Below are positions 27,062 through 39,000 of a stretch of 64,000 nucleotides of DNA, in pieces. The notes beneath the pieces were generated by a model, which was not told the DNA's origin, ran no database searches, and saw only the letters and a program-made list of their open reading frames with translations. Position 1 is the stretch's first letter. Every line of letters begins with the position of its first letter. The stretch is from Holothuria scabra (taxonomy: Eukaryota > Echinodermata > Holothuroidea > Aspidochirotida > Holothuriidae), in the NCBI GenBank assembly GCA_037179385.1, contig CM074195.1:9005787-9069786 (forward strand), read 5' to 3'. The position numbers and the translations under genes are program-made.

Positions 27062-30000
27062 CTAAAATGGGGGAGGAAATTTATGTGGTATTTAATATCC
27101 TGCATTCGTTTTGTTTGTATGGAATCATGTTGCACCTATAAGCATCATTTCCATGAACATTACAATTAAAACCATTAATGTGTATACGTCCATCTTTGAG
27201 CTTACTTGGGAAACAATGGTGAAACAGGAGAAAGGGGAAAAAAATTTAACAGATGTTATATCCCTGGATCGTGTTTACAAGTAAGCCACCTATATACACA
27301 GGCACACATACACATACACACACACGCAAACATACATGCTCACACTGATACTTTACCTGGAAGCCTTAGAGTCATGTGTATACAACAACGAACTATTATG
27401 TTTATTCTGCTTACAACTTTTTTTTAATCTGCCTGAAAAATGGGGCAAAATGATATTTTCCCCCCAATATCTTCACTGGGGTGGTAATTGTCCTGTGACC
27501 CCAGAATAGACGCCCCTGTGCTGAAATGTTCGACATTTGAAATGCATATGTAGCATGAAGGATGAAAGAATATAGGCTAATAGGATATTGTAACTTGTTT
27601 AGTAAATTGATCCTTTTTCCGCTGAACCGTCAACAATAACAAATAATTACCAAAGCACTTTTTCATTAGTCCTTATGCTACTTGTTGTCCATTTGTGATT
27701 CTAGGCTACCAATTTTTAATGACCCATACTACAATTGTAGGCTTTAAACTTCTTAAATTGAAACTCATATTTCAAAACCTTTCCATAGGACTTCTTCCAT
27801 ATTTTAGCTGAGGGCCAAATAAGCATGGTACAGCTGCACTTCCAACGTCACCTTTGTTTGAGATTTATCAAAACAATGAAAAAAAAAGGCTGTTTCGCAC
27901 CATACAGTAACAAAGTAAAATTAAAAAAAAAAACAATTGTCTCTTTGCATGCTGTTGATCATAAGGCACCAGCTTTAAACCTTTTCCCCTCACTATAAAC
28001 AACAAATTTTGCAGAAGCCCAGAAAAATTTCTATTGAATCAGTTCTTTGATTGGCAGATAGTTGCAAACAATGCAGAGCCTTTCCAAAGTTTAAAATCCA
28101 TAGCATAAACTGCCCTGGGAGTTTTTTGTCTATATATACCCATTGTGCTTTTTTATACTCCCCCTGAAGCAATACACTGATATTGGGTCTAGATGAACTC
28201 CAGACAGTTGTGGGAGGGGCTAAAATACTAAGGTTAGGAGAATTGGTAATGATTGGAGTGAGAGAATTAGGCCTTTAAGTAAGCACAAATATGTAAATAT
28301 GTTGATACTCCCACTACTGAAAGTATGACTTTTTCTTGGGTTGTCTGTAGCATGGCATATTTTACGATGTCGTATGATTGTTGTTGGTGTTGTTGGTGTA
28401 CTAATGTCGAGATCCAGTTCATATACTATTACTTATTATATTAACGATGTTGATTTATATCGTAATGGAAATAATACCTTGATCACAGTTAGGACCACGC
28501 CAGCCACATCCGCATTTGCACCCATACAGTCCCCCGTAGCAAAACAGAAGACCCTTACAGCTTTTCTTGCCAGCATAGGATGGATGCAGCTGAGAACACT
28601 GAATACGCTTGTTAGTGCCAAATGATCCTTCTTCACACTGATCTAAATTGGCAGAAAACATCAATGTAAATAACATTCACTACCTATCTCGTAACAAATA
28701 AACAATTAGGAAAGTTGCCCCTTTTTTGATACGTTACTGACAGCTTACTAATGAGACTCCAAATAGTTGTACTGGAAGAAGTATTTATAATTTAACTGTT
28801 CAGTTGGCATTCAGCTTTATAGTGAGCACCAAAGCCAGAGCCATAGATTACGGTACAAAAAGGGAGGGGCGGTTGCTGAGATTTTCCAATCGTAACTACA
28901 CTAAGCTCTCAGTGATGGTGGCGCTACTATGCAGTGTTTCAGATGGCTCTCAAAATTTTTGTCCAGGCTACGTCCCTGTCTCCACATAAGTAACAAAAGT
29001 TTGAGAATTAAAAGAACCGTAAAAATGGACTTCGTAGAATGTATGTGTGCTGCCTTACTATTTTTAAATGTGAAATTTAAATAATGCTAGAATCTTTTAC
29101 AGGAAGTAACTTACAATGTTGGCAACTCGTTCCAAAAAAGCATGGTGGGCATTTACAAATTCCATCTAATTCGCAGACGCCCCCGTTTTGACAAGAAGGA
29201 CATGGCTTATTACAGACTCCACTGTCATCCTTGTACATTCCCCTCGGACATTCTTAAATGAAAAAAGGGAAATGTAGAACATTGTCGAATGACGTACGGG
29301 CAACCAGAAAGGCAAAAAGACAATAAAAAATATAAAAACTCAAATATAATAAATAAATTCTACAAATCGAAAACACAAATGAAGATTAAACCTGAAAAAT
29401 AAGAAATACAAAATACTAAAAGAATAAAATAAGTTCTCCATAAAGAACACAAGATATTAAAAAGGTAAAAATGACAATGGAAAGAAACTTGGACATATCT
29501 TAAAAGGGGACACAGTTTAAAAAATATATGTGAAAGAAAAAACAATTGAAGATAAAAAATATTTTAAACTGCTTTTAAAAACGCCAAAGAAATTAAAAAA
29601 AAAATTACGAAGACGACAATGAAAAAGTATTAAAATTAAAATAAGTTTCAAGAACCACAAAAGAATTAAATAAATATTGAAGACGAAATCAAAAGCATGT
29701 AAAAACTTATTTCAGTTTCATTAAAGACACTCAAAAGACGACGATAAAAATACGAAAAAAAAATGAAAAAACGACAAAGAAAAAGTATTAATCATCTGAA
29801 TTCCGTAAACGACCAACGAATTGAAAAATTAAAAAATGAAATAATATAATGCACAATAAAACTACCTTTAGAGTGTAATCGATTGGAACCAAAACGACAA
29901 CTTGCCCACCTCCCCCCCCCCCCCCAAAAAAAAAAAACGCGCCAAGGAGATTATGCTCCGAAAACTCTACTGAGGGCGTCCTGGCACAAGGCCATGTGTC

Positions 30001-33000
30001 ATATGTCCATTAGAGTTCTCTACGGCTCGACAATGAACGCTGTCTGGTAAAATGTTGTGATAGTACAGCACATCCTTCCACATATTAAACATTCAAGGCT
30101 CGTCGAAATCAGCTGGATTTATTTCCTCTTCTTTCGTCAATGTTCGAATCGCATTTATGCGAAACGTTCTCCAGCTCTAAATTGATGCTGGTAATAGAAT
30201 CAGATGTAACTGGTTGTCCCACACTTTCACCTATTCCAAGTCGCGCCTCCTTTTTTTTTTCGAAAATCGCACACAGTGTATGATGCCGTGAACATACACA
30301 CAGCGACCACTTTCTTGTGCCAGGCCGTATGATAGAACAGACGCTGTCTGCAGGGGTGGCGCCAGCGGGAGGAGCCATGCCCCCACCCCGTCGAGGAACA
30401 CTGCCGCCCCCCCCCCCCTCGTCGGGGAAGGTCTCCGATTTCGTCGGGGAGGCCCAAAAATAAAAAAAAATAATAAAAACCAAATCTACAAGGACTGAAG
30501 TTACTAGGTGGGTGATTTTGGACATTTTGTTTTGTTTTGTAATGCATGGAATCGATTTTCAATCACTTCTTAGCTCTGTTATACCTCATTCCATACATCT
30601 TGTCCTATCTCATCCATGTACCTTGTCCTATCTCATCCTACGTCGGGAAAGGACAGCATTTGTTCGGGAGGCCTAAAAACTGTGAAAAACGTAAGGGACT
30701 GAAGTTACTAGATGTATGTTTGTATGGTCCCCAGGTGTATGAGAAGGAGTTTTGGAATGAACAGATTGTGAAAGATTTTTGTACAGCGCCTTGATCACTA
30801 TGGAAATGTGCGCTCTATAAATCCGAGGTATTATTATTATGAACTGTTTTTTTTTCGTTATCACCTTTTTTCTTTGGTAACGCTATTTTAATGCATATCT
30901 GAATCTGTTTTAATTACTTCTTAGTAGCTCTACTATCCCTCATCCCATCTTAAATCCGTGCCCGCAAGATCATGCCCCTGTCGGGGAAGACTGTCCTCCC
31001 TCGTTGTTGAGAAAATAAAATTTCGTCGGGGAGCCATCATCTACAGGCCGATAAAAGATGTGGGCCTGATAACCTCAGTCACCAGGACGATCTTCTTGAT
31101 TTTGTTTACTTGAACACCATATTCTTCTGAGAAACTCACAATTCCGAATTTTCCGTACAAACGGGCGAGTAGGTGTTAATGTGCATGCAGTGCCCGTGGG
31201 TCTGCCATCTGGCCTGCCCCGACAGGTTGGAAACTGGGCCGTAAAAGTCTATCTAGCTAACTAACCGACAGCCGAATTCAAGCAACGGTGATGACAATCG
31301 GCCAGGCCCTTTTGAGTTACACAAAATGATAAACAAAAGCGTAAGAATGTCTCCCCATAAGTCTGTCTGAAAAATTCATTTAAAGCCACCTTGTAACGTG
31401 TCATATTTTGAAATACGTTGGAAGTAAAATCATTTACATTCTGGAGTTTGGGCAGTCACGTAGAAAATTTCATCTATTTAGTGGATATTGCACAATTAAG
31501 ATTCCTAGTAGAGTCAAACACATTACTATGTTTTCAATTCTGTTGCATAGTTTTCCACCAAAAAGGGACAAGGCCATTACATCTTATTGTAGATAGCAGT
31601 ACCTTTTGTCTGATAATTTTCTAAACACCTATAGCAAGTTTGGGCTTTTTTCTATTGAAGTGAATCGTTCATTTCAAAGAAAAGCTCAAAATAAGGATGG
31701 CTTCATTTCTAATTACCAGTGTTGAAGTCGAGACCGGCATATCCGAGACCGAGAACAAGACCGACATCAGAGGGTGTCGAGACCGAGACCAGGGATAAAA
31801 TTCGAGACCGTGACCGAGACCGACAAGGTCCGAGACCGAGATAGATACCGAGACCGACTGTACATGTTGCACAGGAAAATAAACTGTCCAAAATTTTGAA
31901 TACCTTTTTACCTTCTGTAACCTTAGTTACTTTATGCTCTAAAATGACATGTAGCACCAAAAGTGTATCATCATTGATTTTGTACATGTTTTATCATATA
32001 CATGGCTGTACGGGAGGGCGGTTGCCGTGACCCCCAAGAGGCCAAAACCTTGTTTGTGGAATCGGGCAGTGCCTCAGTGGGGCAGAAATTATGCCCTTGT
32101 TGGGGATCTGGAAAGTGCAAAAAGTCACTGGCCTTGAGAAAAAGAGTCCCTTATGGTCATGGTCATGTGCCAAAACAGGGAGCTTCCAGTTGCTTGACCA
32201 AACATCGAATAAATAACTTTTAAACACTAATCCAAGTTTTTTTTTTGCCAATTGCTAATGTGGCCATCATTGCCTTACAGAACTCTTTCTCACAGGGGGA
32301 GGTGACTTTTCCCGACTCCAGGTGTCTAACTAGAGCATAATCTCTGCCCCACTGATGAACCAAAGTCCGCCCGATTCGGGAAGGTAATGGCCATTTGTGG
32401 GGACCGTGGCAGACCCCCCCCCCGGCCCCCGTCCAGTACGGTCCAGGTGGCCCTGCTCACCAAATCAGAGTCAGTGAGTGCTACAGGTCTTAACTCACAG
32501 AATAAAGATAAAAAGACTGCACTCTCACCCCAAAATACAATTATCATTGCAATCTACAAAAATTACCTGTTGGCTAAGTTCTTTAATTGGCAGCCAATTC
32601 CAACAACGCAGAGTATAAAAGCTTATACTACACAGCATGAACTGTACTGTGAGTGTTTTGATTTATACACATTACTCTTTTATAGTCACCCTAAAGCAAT
32701 GAAATGAGATTGCAACTGGAAGAAGATGATTTTGAGACAATTGTGGGAGGGCATTAATAAGAAATTTGGGAGAATTGGTGAAAGATTTAGGCCTTTTTGG
32801 ATAAAGTGTGGGGACTCATTACATGAATACTTTTTTCCTCAATGATTAGCCTATTTTTCAAAGCAATTGGCATTTTTGAAAAGTAAACTCAGTCTATGAG
32901 TTTTTAAAGGTAAGGTCAAGGTGAGGTTCAGTAAAGTAAGCAATTTTTCTCTGAAGGGGGGCATGCAGTATGTTGAGTGAGTGATGGTAGGGGCAGGGGT

Positions 33001-36000
33001 CTAAGGGAGAGGGTTTCCCTTTCCCCTTTGAAAATTCTTGGCCTTTTCAAGGAGCTTAAATGCAAAATGGTGCAAGACTTTTTACAGGAAAAGTCCTGAA
33101 AGTTGGATTGTGGTGGTTAATGGCGTAAAACTGAACATTTTGTGTCTTTACATGCAATCAGATACCATGTACGCTACCGGTGCCTATTCGATGTAAAATT
33201 TGTTTTTAAATTTGCATACTTTTAGGAGTCAAAATGAAAGAGCCTCAGAGATGGGCTTAAGGGCACGGGAGCATGTCAGCGTTTTATTTTTATGCACGAA
33301 AAAAGCAATTCTACCATAAATACAATACTATCTCAGTTAAGCGCCACCATCAGATGGTGTGGAGAGAAAAGAAAATTTTGAAAAATTTGTACTCCTCAGA
33401 TGACCGAAAATTGTGTTATCTCGCTTTTAAAAGTGGATTTAAATAGTCTTTATTTTTAGCTTTCCTTGGCAATAATTAGAAACCAGCAACATGCTTAGAG
33501 ATCAGAAGTTTATCACAAAACGTGCCATGACATTAGAAGAAATGGTATTTAATCTTCAGGGGGGAAACTACAATTTGAAAATTTGCTAATGTTTCCCTAT
33601 TGCAACACTTGGCTAAATTTAAGATCTCCTGACTATAAGTGATTTTACTCATAACACCTTTTGCATGATAAATGTAAAACTATTGCTCAGGTCACCTGAA
33701 CATCCTCCACTCCCCTACCCCTTTCTCGTACGTCTTTTCAGGCTGTGGAACCAGCCTACGGGATGGCCCCTTCCCCATTGGATTGTTTTGTAAAAGTTGG
33801 TGTCCTTACATGCAATCTGATGCCACAAATGCTACCTTCTGTGAGGAAGGGGTGGGGTGGCATGGCCCAATTCCCCCTCCCTGGGTATTGATGTCCATCA
33901 TAAAATAACAATGGACAAAAACACTCACTTAAAAATGAATTAATACATAAGTGAAGTTACCTATGCATCATACAATGTATGTAACACTTCAAGTTTTATT
34001 TTTTAATCATTATTTATCTTATTCAAACAAAAAATAGAACAACACATTTTTGGCCGGTCTCGAAGCGAGACCAGGACAATTTCAGCGACCGCAAGGATCC
34101 GAGACCGAGTCCGAGACCACAGGGTGTCGAGACCGAGACCGAGACCAGGAAAAACCAGTCTCGAGACCGAGACCGGTTTCGAGCACTACAACACTGCTAG
34201 TTACAAGCAGGGAGGTGTTAACACCTCTCTGTTACAAATCTGGGAAAAGCCATTTCCAGCTGTCTGAGGGATTAGATATTTTTTAACAATTTTCTGCACG
34301 TTCCGCGCCAATTAACGGTGGCGCTCCGCTTAGTATTTTGGCCGACCAGATTACTTAACAGAACAATGCATGTTTGCATATTATTATTCGTTTTGGGGCA
34401 GTTTTACCGTGTAAGTGAAAATTTTATTGCGGAAGAAAGCTCAAATTAATGACTACTTTGTTTCTAGTTACCAGCCCGGGAAATGTTTTTTCCTGCTGTC
34501 TGGGGGTTCTCAATTTTTCGAAAATATCTGTGTGCTCTTTCGGTCAGGATTATATTTTTAGGGAATAATTTCTGCCCCTCACAAAACGAAACGCTTAAGT
34601 ACGCTTATTTCAATATATAAAATAAAAAACTTCAAATATATTGGAAGCCCAACTTTTTCGGTGGGAAATTTTCAGATATGGTCCGAGGGTGTTAATCTGC
34701 CGGATGATATTCAGTAACCCCAACAAAACTAGACATCACCCCCTACTTGATTTTTCTTATATGAAGGTCAGATTCTTCCATTAAAAACCCCCAAATCTGT
34801 CATAAAAATACGACTTCTCCCCAATATAAGCTTCAGATTGTTAATAAGAGTGGCAAAATTTTCCAATTTCGATGGATACTCGGTACAACAAATAACCAAA
34901 GCCAACGCTTTAACTTAAATTACCCCGACACTCTACCTATTTTGCTCTTGAAAGGCATACCACTTAATAAAGAATCCAAATTTTTCATTTTAACCTTGCC
35001 AAAAACAAATTTACTCATATTAAATCCCAAAATTTCTGCAATGAAATAGTCTCTTAATTTTCAAATCTTCGCTCAGAGAAAAACCTTTCGGGAAAACTTT
35101 TAGCTTCGTCTTGAAACCTTAGTACGTTAACCTGGAAAGGTTACATGCATAACCCCAACAGAATTTCAGCTGTCGCGGACAAAACGTTTTTGATTTGCCC
35201 ATATGAAGGAAAGATTCGTCAATAAGAACCCCAACTTTTTAATGGTCCTTACAAAAGTCAGAATGGTTTAAAAAAATTTTAAATATTTTCTTCAAAATAA
35301 ACTCCAGATTTTTTTAGTATTTGTTAAAAAGAAAGTAAAAAATTTGGGCGTACGCGCGCTTCAAATTCTGCCAAATCACGTCCTACCGGGACTAACTCAT
35401 CGCCTTTGTCTTTCTTTCGAAAGGAATATACGCAAATTCAAAGATTGGGACGTTGAGCAATGCGATAATACTTTAACTTCTTCTTCTTTTCTTTTTTTAC
35501 AAGGTTGCAGTGATTTGCGTTCGTTACCATTTTTTTCTGATTTGCAAGTGACTTTTGAAAATATAAGTGAAATATCTTTTTTATTTTTGCCTGTTACATT
35601 TTTAGTTTTATTTGTTTGTCTTTATTGCACTTTATTTAGCTTTTTATATTTTTCATTTTCGCCTGCTCCTTTTTTTTTGTCCTTGTTAGGGATTGATTTG
35701 AGTGTTTTACTATGGCTATATTGCTCCCTTTTTTAATTTTATTCTGCTTTTGGGTAGGGATTACCGTGATCTTTTTTTTTTTAACATTTTGCATTGTCGT
35801 TCTATTTTATGTTTGGATACTTTTTCTGTGTCATCTTTTTTATTTTTAAGGGTGGGGCAGGGGTGGATTTCTCTTTATGAGTTTTTAATATTATCCTTTC
35901 ATTGTAGTCTTTTTTGCCCCTTTTGCCGTCGCCTTCCCATATGAAACAAAAACCATAATCATCAACACAAATTCCGATCAGTTAAGACAAATGTAGAACA

Positions 36001-39000
36001 AAAAACAATAAGTGTTTTAGAGCTCCAACAAGGATAAAAATAAAATATCAGGATAAAAGGACCTGAGTATACACAAAGCCGGCTTGTTTATAACAATGAA
36101 TATTAAATGGCTTAAAATTTCTTATTTTATGTAATCTCAGTGATAAGTGTTTTTCACTCCATCTAACTAACTTACTAGTACAGTGAATAGGAAAATATCT
36201 TTAAACTTCCTATTTTATGTACAGCACCCAGTGATAAGTGCTGATCATTTTATTTACTTGATTGTTACGTATTTGCCAATGCTAAAGTGTGGCGTATAAC
36301 TCGTGTTTCTAGTGTCCATAGGGGCATAATTTCTGAGTCCAGTTGTATCGAAAACATGGATCGACGCATTTTTCCCGAAATGTTGGTAGTCTACAGACCT
36401 TAACGAAAAAGTAGTAAACACATAGGAAGCTATTACATCAGATCCTCTCACTCAATGCTACCAAACCTTATCATCACATCGTCTGATATATGTACATTAG
36501 TTTTCAATAGTCTTCTATTTTAATTCATTCCATGGATAAACCTACAGCCTAGAGAAATATATTACCAAATACTATAACACCACGATCAAAGGAATGATAG
36601 AAGCTGGTATATGCTATGTTGAAGTCAAATTGTACGAAACCGTGCTAATTGGAATGTCTATTGCATAGCGTGGAAGTGGTGTAAATCCTTGGTGTTAGTT
36701 TGTGTACATTTTACACGTAACTGTTAACGGAGAGGCTAGGTTGAGTATGTTTGGGTAATTACAACGATAGAATCGATTCCCATTATTTTAGCTCGGGCAA
36801 TAAGTGAGTGTGATAATTCGTCGGCGCACGGAATTATGGGGCACAGCGTAAGATACACAAACCGAGAAGAAAAATTACGTTCGATTGTTTTCCTGTAACA
36901 CTTGCATACAGCATAAAGCGCTCAGAGTACTTTTTATGTTATGAATGAATTTAGAAAGGATGATATCACCAAATTTTCATGAAAACTCATTTATTTTTCA
37001 TACATTTTGTAACTGCAGGGCTAGTTTATTTAATGGTTTAAAGGGTTTGTGCATGTTTGTAGCCCCCAAACGCGTATTACTGAACTCGCTTGTCAAACGT
37101 TAAGACAGAGGAAATGTTATACCATGCATACAGGATGGGAAGCATTAAAAAAAGTTTTTTTTTGCTTCATACGTATCTTTCTTAGTCATCTAGTTGTTAA
37201 GATAAAAAAATAAGATTTCAGTTCTTCATTTTTACAATTTTTTTTTTTATTTTCGTTTTATATTGTGTATTTGCATAACATATTCAAAGGAAAGGGATTC
37301 GCATAAAATAGGTTATCACTTTTAGTACCAAAGAGCAATGCTGTATCTGTGACAAATGCTATCGAAAATCTGAAAAGTAACCGAGAAACATTTAAAATCA
37401 GATCGCAAACTATAATTTGCAACTAATTTTTGTAAAGTAGTCTTAGCAATGGGGTGCCGTCAGGCCATACCCTATCTTTGGATAAAGTCGATAAATTCAC
37501 TCGGATATAAGCTAACCCAGTCTGAACGAGCAGCAGGGGGCCATGCTTATCATCATGCGCGTTTAAATATGCTTCGAAATGTTTACTCAACGCACTCCTA
37601 AAAGAACAAAACATTTTCACCTTAGAGGGACACCCCCCTCCCCTTAGACTCATTCCCCGGGACAGCAAATATTCAAGTGTTACCAATCCGCAATTGGATC
37701 TCATTGGAATCTTTAATTTTGAAATTCTCACCAACTGTAAGACAGTGTAGTACCCGATATCCCAAGTTAACTTTGTACAATGCTTTCATACTGGCCATTA
37801 GGAGACACCATTTTGCGTATCACAAACGAAAACTTCACAAAGGCCCCGAATACCCCTGCCTACGTTAGTCGAAGACATTCGCCATTTTGGCATTCCATTT
37901 AACAATTGCTGCATACGCCACTTATGTGTCTACCCAAAAAATTTATATTCAGAAAAAAGGAAAAACAAGGAAGTTGCATGGACGTAGTAACCTTTTGTAT
38001 CCATGTAAGTTGTAAAATGTCATACTCCAAGCCTCTTACCTGAAACAATAACTTCGACCATAGCAAACCAACCACTTTTAGCACGGTATGGTCGAAACAC
38101 TTGGAAGACACCTTCGGCTTCTTTGACTGAGGATGTTGTATACAGTGATCCTCTGTTAGGAATCAGTTTCCCGTTTTTCTTCCATATCATTTTTGAACAC
38201 GGTGCACAGTTCTCTTTTCTCCTAACGGTAAGTTGTAATTCCTCATCAAGGAGAGCGGGGTTAGACTGATCCGGATAGACTGTTATTGTATGACGATTGT
38301 TTAGCGTGTAACAATCTGTGAAATTAAAACTAAAACGTTAGGCCTAAGTCAGGTTTAATTACGAAAAGATCATCAGACCATTCATCTTAGTATCGATACG
38401 TTCTGTGTACACTATAGATGAGATCGGATAATAGTTTTATTGTTTTGTTATGACCTACCGCTCCACCAAACTGCCTTTTCGTTTTTTTCATAACGATTTT
38501 ATCTGAAAACCACTATTGGGGTTAATCTTGTCGAATTGGTAACCCTTCTTATCTCAGCAAAGGTTAGGCTTGCAATTCGATTAACTTTGAAACTTATGTA
38601 CCACATGGACCTTGATATGAATATCAGATTTGAGATACCCCGACACCATAAGCAGTGGAATTAAAAACGAGTTAGAACAATATACCGCTTCGAAGAACAA
38701 CAGATGCCCCGATAGATTGACTCCCACCGTCGAAGTTGTAGCAAACAGGGTAATGACCAAGTCTCCTCGCAGGGAACTTGTTTGTTCCCAGAATCTTTAA
38801 CTCATATCCGCATATTTGTCCACCAATTTTAAGTTTACTCTGAGTGCAATCTGGCTTCCCGTCAAAGAAATTCTTCGTCCAATCAAGGGATGGAAGAGGT
38901 GAGTTCTGATTTGTGAAAGCAAACAATCGAAGCGGTTGGTTGGTATTCTTATTAGCTAGGTAGGGTTGATCCACGACAAGAAGAAAGTCTTCTTGATCTG

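Larger units (their letters stand above)
31717..34196. mobile_element. hAT-like element, 2480 bp, with GAGACC-rich subterminal arrays
   Basis: The ends are CAGTGTTG at the left and CAACACTG at the right, flanked by CTAATTAC (31709-31716) and CTAGTTAC (34197-34204), an 8-bp duplication with one change. Both subterminal regions hold arrays of CGAGACCGAGACC. It encloses a nested inverted-repeat element (about 32005-32445) and a D repeat. There is no transposase, so it is non-autonomous. It lies in the 8.8-kb intron of gene 2. Confidence 0.8.

Noticed and set aside
30109..30562. Overlapping minus-strand frames of 138 and 111 codons
   Set aside because: They span C-homopolymers and a repeat cluster in a gene 2 intron. 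No domain.
35344..35944. Plus-strand hydrophobic frames as membrane protein genes
   Set aside because: The hydrophobicity comes from a T-rich low-complexity tract, which gives Phe and Leu runs. No gene structure.
36254..36451. Protein-like minus-strand frame followed by AATAAA, as an alternative last exon
   Set aside because: There is no convincing phase-1 acceptor and no domain. The EGF exons further down continue the frame well.
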